Positions 50,501-61,581 of a stretch of DNA of 64,000 nucleotides are shown piece by piece. The stretch is from contig CP103025.1 in assembly GCA_024752435.1 (NCBI GenBank), positions 2,356,001-2,420,000 of the forward strand, given 5' to 3'. Numbering within the stretch: the stretch's first letter is position 1; each line of letters starts with the position of its first letter. Under the pieces are notes generated by a model that was not told the origin of the DNA, did no database searches, and saw only the letters and a list, made by a program, of their open reading frames with translations. A program made the translations under genes and the position numbers. The DNA is from Allantophomopsis cytisporea (lineage: Eukaryota; Ascomycota; Leotiomycetes; Phacidiales; Phacidiaceae).

Positions 50501-51912
50501 GTCATCACTTATGAGTCATCCGTGGTTTGCATAAAATATTTGAATATATCTTCGCTGCCTGATTTTCCATCGAAATTCATCCAAGTGCTTCGAATGCTTT
50601 CGATCGAGAACTTCGTTCTGCTTCCTTTACGACTGGCACATTGCGTGTACTAAATACGATGCGGTATACGTGACCAATCACAGTAGTCCCTAAGAACATT
50701 TCCTGCCTCTTTGAGGTTGAGAGTCGTGGAATATATGCAATCCAAGTGGGTTCTGATGGAGTCGCCACCGCGAAGAGCTATTGCTGTTGCCTAGCTAACC
50801 CTGTAGAAAAACCCAATTCAGTCTTCCAGCTTCACGTGTATCTAAATATATTTCAATTTTTACCTCGGGCGTGACGTTCAAGTGCTTATATGGGAACACT
50901 ATAGTCTACACAGTTGCTCAAGGCAGAACTCCATGATCTCCGAAACACTTTCAGTAAAATCATCAGTCATTGCACAATCATGAAGCATGCTTGAGTAAGA
51001 TCCTTCTGAAAAGTTTGAGTTGCCTATATCTGATCTACGCAATTGATTTTTCTCATCTGTTTTACTCTTCCTCATGTAACAGTAATGGTAGCTCAAAGAA
51101 CCTTATGCCATTATCAGTTTCTCGACAAGTTGCAGCATTGAGAAAGATAGTGCAATCATCTATGATAGCCAATATGCACTGTGAGAGAACTTAGTATTTC
51201 AATGGTACGGATGTGAGAGTCTGGCGGAGAACACTTGAAGAAGAAGAAAAGCCTCCATCTTCAGAGCACGATTCAGAAATCAGACATCGTCGTGTAGTAT
51301 AAAATCGATGCCAAAGATCATCATCAATGCGACTGCCCATTCAGAAGGGCCAGAAGTTATGGCTAGGTGTTTTATTCCCTGTCATATTGTTTCCATTTAC
51401 ATGATAATCACATTGTTTGGATTCTCGACATCAAACTCTAGGCAACATACTTGGTATCTTCTCCACTAGGATACTCATACCCAGCAATGTCTTGCAAGTT
51501 TACCATGTCAGAGAACCACTCTTTTCCTGCTCTTTTTGTTGTCAATCTTGGTAGCCTAATTCGAAGGCGTTGCGAATGTGAAGATCTCTTTCATATCGAG
51601 AAATGAGATCTACAACTGTAAAGGCGCAAATTTGTCGCTACTCATTCCAGAAAACTTGCCAAGACGCGTATATTTTGATTATAAAATAAAGAAATCATTT
51701 CTCTCTAATTGCAGCAGACTGCTTTCTAACATTCTAACATAAGAACACAACCATGGGCTGGCCATTCATATATGAACTGAAAGCCTAAGTCATTTGGCAT
51801 CCCGTTCAACCTAACATTCCTTGCTACTGTATACCTAAGGATTGATATCGGAACTCTTGATTTCCGCTCACAAGAATGATCTCAAAGTCTGCCGGCGGTT
51901 TGGTTAGATGCA
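50501..51912. other. AT-rich flank of the SNF2 pseudogene
   Basis: Start of the AT-rich island. Short minus-strand frames with protein-like composition (50577-50768; around 51096-51180) may be gene remnants, but I cannot name a family. Confidence 0.4.
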
Positions 51913-54850
51913 TTAAAGAAGAAACCATGGAATAGAATGCACCCGAAGCTTGTTAATGTTAAGAGTATCGACTTGGGATAGTAACAACTCCGCAAGGCTC
52001 GTCTTCCGAGCCTGCATGTCCGTAACGTGCTGCAAATTTGATCAGCGTGTACTTCTGAATCTGTGGTTTAGGATACCAACCTCTTCGAATGAGTCCTTCA
52101 TGACGAATCGAACAGTCGTCACAGCTCTCATTTGTCCCATCCGGTCAATGCGTGCCAACGCCTGCTCTTCAACACTTGAGTTCCAGTGAGGTTCCATGAT
52201 ATACGCTCTAGAAGCAGCTGTACTCCATCGATAGGCACAGAAAATATCGAGTGGAGATTGGCGAATGCACAGAAGTATTTGAATCATCTTCTCGCTGGTG
52301 GGGGTGCGACTTGCGCCGAGTGTCTTTCGGGTCTTCAGGAACTTCAAGGTAGTCTGCTGACAAAGAGCGCCAAAATAGAACAGCAGGCGTACATTTTTCA
52401 ACGCGGACTAGTAGTTTGTTCAATTTTTTCATGAGAAGAAGGTGGCGAAGGGGGCTGCATTGACTTCTTGTGAGCATAATCCACCTTGTCCAATTGCGCC
52501 GGTGAGCAACACCAATAGTGCGGAAACTCTTGAAATCCATCTTCCAAGTCAAACACCTATAAGTCTCTCCAAAAAGATTTAGGCTCTGATAGAGAATCTC
52601 AGGGATTTAGTGGGTGATGTGAAAAGGCAAGTCATTACATCGAGTTTCAAATACACATACGCTAATTCACGAAGTATCGTGTTTTCATACTGGAAGACCA
52701 CACTGGACCTTATAGAAATTGGCCTGAATAGATCATCCATCTCATATGTGCGATTCGACGGCAGCGTGAGCTTTGTAGCAAGGAGACTTGCTCTCAAGGA
52801 GTTTCGAGACAATCCGAACGTATGGGTATTACTTATAACCATCTCCTGTGGTGCAGAAGGGTATGTCAATCCACCTCTCTATCAAGCATCAAAGCTCACG
52901 ACTTCAGGTTGAACATCACTGCTCTCTGCTAGGTATGAAGTGCCCTGAGTGCAGATTATTCGAAGCGCGTTGATTTGTTCCAAGACATTGAGGTATGTCC
53001 CAGAGATTGGCCTACCACTAATGGCATTATCCAACAACAAGAAAGTGTTTTTCTCAACTGCATCATACTTTTCCTGCTCTTCTTTACTGAAGACTGGAGA
53101 ATAACGAGTGTCCTATCTTGGAAGCAGCCCAAGCAACTTCTTTGAGCGGCGCAAGAGAATGAATCCAAGGAGTGTTTTCAGTTGCTGGAACGCCAGTTCC
53201 TCCTTCTCGTTTTTCCATAGTTGGCCAATATCCCGGCTAAAGATTTCCGGGTCACTGTAAGGATGAATAAGCAGAAAGCTGAAGAGTGCCACAAGACCTG
53301 GCATGCGATTCTAGAGTGGTATGCCTATCACAGCCCATCTAGTTGATGTTTTCATGGCACAAACGTCGTTTGTAGTGAGTGAGGCTGGGTTTCGAATATA
53401 ATGAGCTGCAAAGGTTAGCGTCAAGCTCTGAGATTTAATGGGACTACCAACCTTCATCCAGCACATCTCGTCGCCAGTGTATGGAGAATATCAAGAGCCC
53501 TCCGGAAGATTCATTCTCCTCCACTCACTCATAGTTGTTAGGTATGTTCTGGCGACAATGTTGTAAGGTCCAATTTCATGGTGTGTTTTGAGCCTACACT
53601 CACCATAATACCTACACCAAGTCAACGTGCCGCGTCGATAGATACCTTAGTACTGTTAGCCATATGAATCTACTCAGACAGCTCAAAAGCGGTAGCTCAC
53701 TCATTCAGTTAATCATCCTATACTTGCATGACTTGGAATTACACATCAGCGTTAAATGATGAAGCTCCATCGGTGAGACAACGTACAAGATGGGAGGATC
53801 ACTAACAAAGTTATCTAAACAACTCTCCCTTGAACCCCAAACTTCTAAGAGCCTGTCCCAAACATTGGCTTAGCTGTTGAGGATGGGTCACTTGCTGTAA
53901 GTGATATCATACTCAATTTCTCCCCCATACCCATTGGATCAGCTAGAATTTCCCCGTAGAATGAAGGTGGAGCGGTACTGCTGTTCTGTCACTTTGTTCA
54001 AGTATCTATGCAAGTTAAACCCCGGGAATTTCGAGATGGCACGCAACACTACCTTGAATTGTGACATATTTTCAACTGACACCAAATATCCCTCCCTTCC
54101 TTTGGAGTCCCCAGCCCTGCTGACTTGAAGGATAAAACCAAGAGCCGTTTCTGATGCCTAACTGCTCTCAGTATACTTCTACTGACGTGAAAGCGGGACT
54201 TGTAGGACCATGCTGAAGAAGTATACCTTCAAGTCCTTGTGATGTCTCAGCTTCTACTTGGTCCCCATTATTGAGATACTCAGAAAGTTCCTCTTGCCTA
54301 TCCAATATTCCAAGCTGAACGCTAGCCCTTGGCATAACAAGGTAGAAAGTCATCGATCAAGACTCCAGCATCAAGCTGGATAGAGGTGGGGATTCCGGTA
54401 CGGCACATATTGCCATCACCCCCAATCGGATCTTGCAAGAATAAAATGCAAGCTTCAAAGAATTCTCCGATATCTTTATATAGCTCACACAGCCCATAGA
54501 TTATGATAAACAATGAGGACTAAATGGAATGTTCTTGATCTCTTTTCATTTTCTTTGTTAACCTACTGAGGGTACCGTCAAGAACGAAGAAGAGCTGCAG
54601 GTCGATGCTCTTGATTTTCAGGATTACCGCCATAAACCTCGACTCTCTGACTCCTGGAATCTGTCTGCCAGCAAGCTCATTCGATAAGGTGGATCCATCA
54701 TACTGGAGTCAAAGCCTATTCGGCTAAGTAGCATAGATCACCATCAACATCTATTAGCCAAGCATTCCGACAGACTCCGTTGACGACTGAGATCTAGTAC
54801 TTTTGCAACGTACAGGGAGCGCCCTCACGTAAACGTGCGCAACACTTCTA
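51913..54850 (-). pseudogene. SNF2/Rad5-like helicase pseudogene with internal inversion
   Basis: Fragments of one fungal SNF2-family ATPase lie in gene order on the minus strand. They are an N-terminal region (about 54700-54170, FFVLDGTL then FIIIYG..YKDIGEFF and LQDPIGG); a helicase N domain with ADPMGMGEKLSMISL (~53945-53905); WRRDVLDEGW / AHYIRNPASL split by an intron (~53480-53340); HPYSDPEIFSRDIGQLWK and LLRRSK (53304-53113); and EEQEKYDAV..NVLEQINALR (~53100-52940). Next comes a block of about 0.7 kb (52216-52925) in which the gene reads on the PLUS strand: the C..C linker, SIVFSYWKTTLDLIEIGL and TISCGAEG. The minus strand then resumes with AASRAYIMEPHW, LARIDRMGQ and the tail, with a stop at 51913. 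Damage: Walker A GMGKT is replaced by GMGEK, there is a frameshift near 54150, a second near 52430, a stop near 52580, and the inversion. It is not expected to make a functional protein. Confidence 0.88.
52216..52925 (+). other. Inverted segment inside the SNF2 pseudogene
   Basis: Plus-strand reading gives AGGGATCAECLSGLQELQG (about 52290-52345), a linker, then SIVFSYWKTTLDLIEIGL (52675-52728), YVRFDGSV and LLITISCGAEG, and after a clean intron (GTATGT...TTCAG, 52861-52907) LNITA. The next residues expected, ASRAYIMEPHW, lie on the minus strand starting at 52215. Short inverted matches AGCAG (52213-52217) and CTGCT (52919-52923, 52926-52930) stand at the two ends. Confidence 0.85.
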
Positions 54851-55642
54851 CATTCTCCTTTCGCACAGCTTAAATCGAGTCGATGCCACGATAGAACAAC
54901 AGATTTGGCCTCGATTCCTTTGTTAAAGTCAACTTTACGACTCGAATTTGTTGCTGATGTTCTGATCGCTGAAATTGGCTAACATGAGTTGTTTAATTCT
55001 TGAACTATGACAAAGATGGCTGAGGAAGAATAGACCAACTGTATACTATACAAATTATGCAACAAATTCTTAAACCAGATGTAGACATAGTAGCCTTGCT
55101 CTAAGCTGATCTGCAATTGAAAGGATAAACTATATATGAGCTACTTTCATTCTCGTCATCGCTCCTCCAATTATCATCTGAAATCATTCTTAACTAAAAT
55201 GTTGCTGCTACTCAGAGAGCTATCGTTTTTTCCTTAGAACTTAAACAATGATTCAATACACTTTTAGTGTCTCCCTAATAGAAGTTTCGTTGCTAACACA
55301 GCTATTAAGAGACGTCGAAGTAGCTTCTCGAACAGCCATTCTATCGAAGTTTGTTAAATAAAGAACTGTAATGGACCAGAGATACGCATCTTCTGCATGT
55401 GCTGACGGAAGAACAAAAAGGTGAGGAAACTTTGATTCAGTGATAGGAAGTTCAAGTTTTCGAAAAAGTACAGCAGGCTTCCGTTGTTAGAAAGACGTTG
55501 TTGTGGACGTCTTCAAATCTGCGGCTTGCGGATAGCCGCCCACTGATAAGCGCGAAATCTCGCATCACGTGCAACCCCACCACATCAACGAAACCACAAT
55601 CATCTCTACATCTTACCCATCAACTCATTTCAGCACCAAAAA
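54851..55642. other. AT-rich spacer and FAM32A promoter
   Basis: The left part is decayed AT-rich sequence. The last ~100 bp before the FAM32A start becomes GC-richer and has an ATCACGTGCA E-box-like site near 55564-55573. Confidence 0.45.
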
Positions 55643-56199
55643 ATGGCCGGAGATGAGTACAGCTCTGCCATAGGTGGCGGGTTAAAACTCAAAGGCGCGA
55701 AGCCATCGGGTGTGAAGAAAAAGAAGAAGGCGAAGAAGGACAAGTCTGAAGAAGAGGCGAAGAAATCGGCTTTACAGAAGGCGCTAGAGGAGGAGGACGC
55801 GGATATTCGAGCGGAGGACCTGAAGGAGGAGGAAGATATTGGTGATGGGAAGACGGAGACAGAGAAGAGGCATGAGGAGATGAAGAGGAAAAGGGTAAGC
55901 TATTCATGTTCACACTCCTGTTTCTGCTTGCTGGTAGTCCGGGACGAGATACTATCGAGCTGCAAAAGGATTCTCCGTTTGTTCATTATACTTGGGCCAT
56001 GTACTGACGTTGATACAGCTTGATGAGAGACTGAAGAAAATGGGTGTCAAAACTCATAAGGAACGTGTTGAAGAGCTCAACAAGTACCTCAGCACTCTCA
56101 GTGAGCACCACGACATGTAAGTACCGCTTGATATATCATTTAGTGTAAATGCGGACTATATGCTGACTCGTTGATAGGCCTCGTATCGGACCCGGATAA
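55643..56199 (+). CDS. FAM32A-like small basic nuclear protein
   Basis: Exons are 55643-55894, 56019-56116 and 56178-56199 (123 residues). Splice sites are GTAAGC...ATACAG and GTAAGT...GATAG. The N-terminal half is Lys/Glu-rich (GLKLKGAKPSGVKKKKKAKK). The conserved DUF1754 C terminus reads RLDERLKKMGVKTHKERVEE, then STLSEHHDMPRIGPG-stop. Family length is about 110-125 residues, so the protein is complete. The last exon encodes only MPRIGPG, yet this tail is the most conserved part of fungal members. Human FAM32A is a component of the late spliceosome; a splicing role here is by family only. It is an intact gene inside an otherwise decayed AT-rich island. Confidence 0.88.
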
Positions 56200-56759
56200 C
56201 ATAGCCAGGCTTGTTTTATCTTTCATATTTGGCTTTCTGGCATCTTTGGCCAAGAGGTATTGCGCGAATTTCACTGGCGTTCTCGTACTGGATAGGACAG
56301 GCGTGGAACGCTTTACGCACTGGAGGTTTGTGCTGATAGGTTTTCCTATAATCCAATTTTATACACATCAACTAGTTGCTTCGAATCGTGTCCGAAATAT
56401 GACTGTACTCGGTGTAGAAATGAATTCGTCGAAAGCAGACTACCGATTTACAAAGCTTGCTTGAAATTATATATCAACACGATCATTGACGAACTCTACA
56501 TTCACATCTATCAGTCAATCAATTTTCCATGGTGACTAAGTTAATAGTTCGCTATATACTGACTTTGTCATCAATGAAACCATACCGGTTGATTGTAGCC
56601 GCAACTAATATTCAATACTCTATCCTTTTCCTTCTTCGTAATTGCGTTACCGGCATAGTACCGCCTGCATTGCCATAAGTCTGAAGGAGGCCTGCTGGTA
56701 GGAGTATGACGCTCAGGTTATCGTGTATTCTGGGGATTTCTACGAATAGACTGATAAAC
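56200..56759. other. 3' flank of FAM32A, no gene seen
   Basis: A 97-codon plus-strand frame overlaps the last FAM32A exon in another frame and has no known motif. The rest is AT-rich. Confidence 0.45.
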
Positions 56760-57940
56760 TCAGAAAGCGGGAAGGGAGTTGGCTCGTTGGATTACACCAC
56801 TCCCTGTATAGGATATCTTCGACATCCAGTGGGTATCCTTGGATAGCTGCACTACTATAATGGTCTGATTAGCTGTCAGCAGTTGTTTCTGTTTAGTTTT
56901 GATGAACTCGAAGTTGTCAGTAAAGACTACAGGACAAACGCTATTATCGTGAGCCAGAATCGTTAATCCAATATCTGTGGAGAAAATCCTTGCAAGTGCT
57001 AGGTCATTACCGTAAGGGTAATACGCTTGAGGCTATGGTTATTATGAATATATATACTGTGGTTTCCTAAGTCGCAATTCAAAATGTCTTTTCAGAAAAT
57101 TGCTCTCCAAAGTCAACGCTCAAATTAGGCTTGCAAAGCTTTCAATAATGTCGTGCCATCCAACGAATACCAAGGACACTTAGAGGAAGGTTCTATAAAA
57201 TTCTCGCCACTTAATGATGATGTGGGAATAATAGGTACACTACAGAGGTCAAATGCGAAGTCCCATACATAAAGGTAGGCATCTTACCTTTCCGCAGTCG
57301 TTCCTATAGACTTGAATCGCACGCGTATATCTTTGACACTCTGCTGATATCTTGTAGACGACCAATCGACAACATCCCTTCCTTGCGTCAGCATAAAAAC
57401 TTGGCTGAACAGTATAGTGAACACATACATCTTATTGACAAGCACGATGATCTTCGTAGCTTTTTGTACTACACGAATCACTTCCTGATCGTAGTCATCT
57501 TGCACCGAATCAGCACATGGCAAGACGAGAACAGTACAGTCTGCTTCATGGGGACTTGCATCTGTTGAATATTTTCAGTGGGTGCCCACACAACACAACA
57601 GGTACGTTTATACCTGATAGAAGAACATGATATGTCGGTGTGTCAAAATTTGGGATGATATCTTGACTTTGAAACCTTCTTATGACCGCATCATAAGCGC
57701 GGATACCTTCCGACTCGAGTCTTTCCACGGTCAAAATGTCAACACCACCAAGCTAACCCGTCAGCTGATCAGCATATCCAGTCTGCGTTATTGTACAACC
57801 TTGAAGAGCATGCTACCTGCGGTGGTAGCCTTTCCAGACCCAGGAGGCCCAATGATGGCAAGACTCCTCTCGTTTGTATTCCTATTTGATTGTCAGAACA
57901 TAGAATGCTTTCGAAGGGCCATCTGTGGGACTTACACCAT
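56760..57940 (-). pseudogene. EF1A-like GTPase gene reduced to an intact G domain plus domain III remnant
   Basis: Minus-strand exons 57940-57936, 57881-57800, 57752-57614, 57561-57429, 57377-57288 and 57239-57125 join in frame to 187 residues. Order of motifs: MVNTNERSLAIIGPPGSGK (G1), ATTAGSMLFKLGGVD (EF1A counterpart: KSTTTGHLIYKCGGID), a switch region ESEGIRAYDAVIRRFQSQD, FDTPTYHVLLSDASPHEADC (EF1A: VIDAPGHRDF...ADCAVL), VLVNKMDVVDW (G4 NKxD), PIIPTSSLSGENFIEPSS (G5), then TLLKALQA-stop. A domain II should follow but is missing or unreadable. About 120 bp further (57010-56760) an open frame without a start resembles EF1A domain III (KQLLTANQTIIVVQLSKDTH, around 56895-56840). Oddities: a G3 box without the DxxG glycine, a 5-nt first exon, one weak donor (GTTGTA) and an AAG acceptor. 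It is either a truncated GTPase still expressed or a pseudogene; I favour decay. Confidence 0.72.
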
Positions 57941-59881
57941 TTTTGCGAGTTCTGAGATCGATAATTCCGTACAAAGAGACAAAAGACTGTGAAGTCTAAA
58001 AAGCCTTCACTTAATATAAGTATTATTAGGAAGCCAGGGTTAAGTAATGTTCTGGAACCAACAAGTGCAATCCTTTCGGCTATGTAAGTTGGCATTGCCG
58101 CTGTACAGTGAAAATTTGCGCAGAGTCGCACTGTTATTGTACAAATAGATAGAGTTATTCAGTTGGTTCAATTGCAGTGTTTACAGGTATTGCCTCGCTT
58201 CTGAGAACGACAAAGAAGTCAATTCTAACAAAGAAGTGGACCCGATCCCGATTAAACCCTAAATATACCATATCGCATAAGCGCTACTTTGCAAGAAATA
58301 CTTATCTCGGCTTTATTAGGACGGGAAACTACAAAGCTACATTTGTTTGCTAGCTCAGCTTCCTGATATTACTCTACTCTTGGATACCTCAATTGTCCGC
58401 ACATGCCGTATATATGCAAGTCCTAAAAGTCAGCCCTCGACGCACTAAGACTTACATAGCTATCTTGAGCTGTGAAAACGTCATCTACATACTATAATTA
58501 GCCTTCTAAAGTTCTATACAAAATATATCGTCAGGCGCACCTCGATCTTTGTAGAACTTGTAAAATCTACATACTGTTTTATTTCGGCTAGAGCTTTTCT
58601 TCTATACACACTAATCTGAGCTGCAATTGGACTATCTCACACTGTTTCCTGTATATCGACTGAATAATTACATTTTTTGGAGCCCAAGCTATTGCTGACG
58701 AGGATGCCGGTGATCCTGGGTGTTGGTGGCCATTTCTTCTTCGTTGTCGTCATTGTCGTCGATGGCAGCCGAGAAGTACCTCTATACAGAGCTCTTTAAA
58801 TGAATATTAGTCGTATTGATGTCGAGTTGCATAAATGATATCCCTGAACTAGGAAGAATCCTATGTTCTACAACCTCTATATCCTCCGTGAGTAAGAAAG
58901 CGCCGATTTTTCCGTCTCGTTTTGAAATGGCTACATATCTGAAAATGCCGGACGAGAGAATCTGTGTCGCTGATATACCTGTTGCTCCTCTCCTCTAATT
59001 TCCCTGAGCTTGGTGTGAATGCTTAAATCGTTTCAAAGACATGGTATACCAAACTCATTCTTAGCTGTATGTTCGTTCCTCCGTTTTTAGTGAACTCTTG
59101 GAAAAATACAAGTTTTTCGCTTCCTGTGCTTAGGGGTGTTCATGAAAAGTTTTGATACACTCATTGACAATGAACAGAACTTTCTAGTGACATGAAAGGA
59201 TCACGTACGAGAGGCTTATTGAAATGTACGCCTGTATATAGCAAACGGTTTACCTGGTTGAGTCATTTCGAAAATCCTTGCCTGATTCTGAAGTCCCGCT
59301 TAGAGTTCAGACTCGATTTTGGATTTCAACTTGTGTCGAGCTTAAAATGGTTTCTCTCTAGTACATTTGACAGGTGTAGTAGTTTACGAATATGTAGAAG
59401 AGTTGCAGTAGTTTAAGATCACATAACACTCATATAAGAGATTCGAGCTTGAAATCTCGTCATGAGTCAGATGCACCGAGTAGAATGGGATTCAAGCTAT
59501 ACTTACTCATAGCTTTTGAGCCAAGTTTGAAATCAACTTGCAAAGACAATCAAATGATTGAATGTAAAGCAATATTAATAAGGCTGATCACATAAGATTT
59601 CAAAGCAAACTTTTCACAAACCGCATCGAGACAGGAAAGTAAGCCTCAAAAGTTTGGTAATGGCTATATTGGTCCCGAAGTAGAGTTGCACATTATTCCC
59701 CATATCACCAGATGCTCGAATATCTCGAGCAAGTCGTACAGATCCCAAACCAGGACATCTCATCATCCACTATCGTACAATCGCTCCATCCACACCATCA
59801 GCCCTCTTCAAAACCAGAAGCCAGGCCATTGATCCCTCCAGCACGATCTGCTTTCCTTATGCTCATCTCGACAGACAGGAT
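57941..59881. other. AT-rich region with possible gene remnant
   Basis: No intact gene. On the minus strand about 59000-58797 is open (segment IFRYVAISKRDGKIGAFLL...), followed after a possible acceptor near 58791 by an acidic open stretch (FSAAIDDNDDNEEEMATNTQ). It looks like the remains of a coding sequence, but I cannot name it. Confidence 0.4.
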
Positions 59882-60402
59882 TTATCTTGGAGCCTGTCCC
59901 ATCATCTGTGCCTGCTGCTCCTGGAATCGAGCGCCGATGCGCTCACTGCCAGCCATGAACTTCTGCACGCAGCGGGACACACAGCCGGTTTCGCGGGCGA
60001 CGAGAGACTTGGTGGTGAAGTCGTCGACGCAGTGGTCGAAGCATCGGTCGACGAGGCCGGAGAACATCTGATGGCATTGGTGCATTAGCAGCGCGCTCAT
60101 TGATTACATGACCCCTTCCTCTTCACCCCCTCCCATTCCGTTACTGGTCGAGGGAGATGGAGATGAAGAGAGGAAGAACCCAAGCTCTGAGACCCATTGC
60201 GACTTCTTCATTGCTCGTGGCCTGCTGATAAGGGCGAAAAACCTACACCCATGAACTCCTTCATTTGCTTTCTCTCCAAGCGCTGCTGGAGCTCTCTCTG
60301 TTCGCCTGCAGTGAGTCTGATGAATTGAGCAGGTCAGCCATGATATCGAGGTGGATGTGCTGGAAAAGCATGAGAATTTTGCGCAGATGCATACCCGTCC
60401 AT
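59882..60402 (-). CDS. tim9: Mitochondrial intermembrane-space chaperone Tim9
   Basis: Exons are 60402-60395, 60316-60247 and 60067-59882, giving 87 residues, the same length as yeast Tim9. Small Tim proteins carry hydrophobic precursors through the intermembrane space to TIM22 and TIM23/SAM. The spliced start reads MDGLTAGEQRELQQRLERKQ, then MKEFMGMFSGLVDRC. The twin CX3C motifs are CFDHC and CVSRC, spaced 16 residues, needed for Mia40-dependent disulfides. It ends GARFQEQQAQMM. Exon 1 is just 8 nt (ATGGACGG). For the second intron the donor GTAGGT is preferred over the overlapping GTGTAG because only it keeps the family sequence. Introns are 78 and 179 nt. Confidence 0.93.
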
Positions 60403-60860
60403 ATTTTCGGCTGGGTACTTGTGATGATTGGTTCTCGGGGGAATATATCTATGTGAGGTGGGTTGTCTTGGGAGTGAGTTGAGGTGAGCAAGTGTGATGA
60501 TGAATTTCTGTGTGTAGACAGCTTAATTTGTGATGCTACGTCAAAGTTGGTATGCTGCGCGGTCGTAGCTCTTGGGTTCAGGCTCACAATCAGGCTCACG
60601 CCCAGTGATCAGGCAGACAGAGCACCAGACGGACGGCGATATTTGGCGAGGAGCTGCTCTTGAACCTTGGGCGATCTAAGATGTATGCACCAATGACAGA
60701 GCCTGCAGAGCCCCATCGACGCACTACTTACGATTCATGAAGGTTAAGCTTGTTGAACCTTCGTGAAGAAGGTCCGTCCGGAATATCGAGGCTGACAATT
60801 GAGGCTTTGATAACTTGGATGGATACTTCGATACTTACCTCGATACTTCGTATGTCTTAC

Positions 60861-60894
60861 GGGGCGGGGGGTTGGGGGGGAGGGGGGAGGGGGG
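60861..60894 (+). other. Strong potential G-quadruplex
   Basis: Five G tracts of 4-7 Gs with loops of 1-2 nt (GGGG-C-GGGGGG-TT-GGGGGGG-A-GGGGGG-A-GGGGGG), ending at a TGTTTG boundary. It lies about 460 bp upstream of the tim9 start, on the non-coding strand relative to tim9. Confidence 0.75.
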
Positions 60895-61550
60895 TGTTTG
60901 ATCAGGTCAGATACTCTCGACATTTGTCGTCACTGTGGCACCTAGCCAAGGCATACCTTTTCTCTTTGGCTGACGGAGTGACTTGTGATCATGCCTTGCC
61001 TCTTTCTTTCTCTATGTCTGTATTTATCTTGATTTATTTTGGGTGTTCCCCAATACGGTCAAGCCGTTGCAAACGGCTCTCGGAAATCTAATAATGGATT
61101 CTGGGGAGTCGTGTACCTTAGCGAGCTGCTCCATGCCTTTTTGGAGAATGCTGGAGTCAATGGCAACAATAATGGGTGGAGGGGAGAGTCGAGTGAGTGT
61201 GTGCATGTACGTAGTAGAGTGAGTGCATGAGGGTGCATATGTGTCGGTGTCGGTGTCTGTGTCTGGACTACCTGTATGAAGTATAAAGGTGGTAATGTAC
61301 CTTAGGACGTTACCTTCCCTTCTTATGGATGGATTGGGCGTGTATGAGTGTGTAGCACCACTCAGAGAAGAGGTCCAGATGTGGCGCATCAGTCACACGA
61401 GGGAGGTAAGTAGTAAGTGGGAAGAGGTGAGAGGTAGTTTGAGCTGGTGAAGTCCATCAACCACAGATATACACAGATATAGATAGGTAGGGTTGTGCAT
61501 ACAGACAAAGTATAAAAGGCTCCTCTTGCCTGCATCATCATGAAATGAAA

Positions 61551-61581
61551 AAAGAAGAAGAAGAAGAAGAAGAAGAAGAAA
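61551..61581. repeat. GAA trinucleotide microsatellite
   Basis: About ten GAA units, followed 100 bp later by an A/T-rich AAAAAT tract (61683-61723). Confidence 0.9.

Noticed and set aside
56171..56464. 97-codon plus-strand frame after FAM32A
   Set aside because: It overlaps the last FAM32A exon in a different frame and lies in AT-rich DNA; best explained as 3' UTR.
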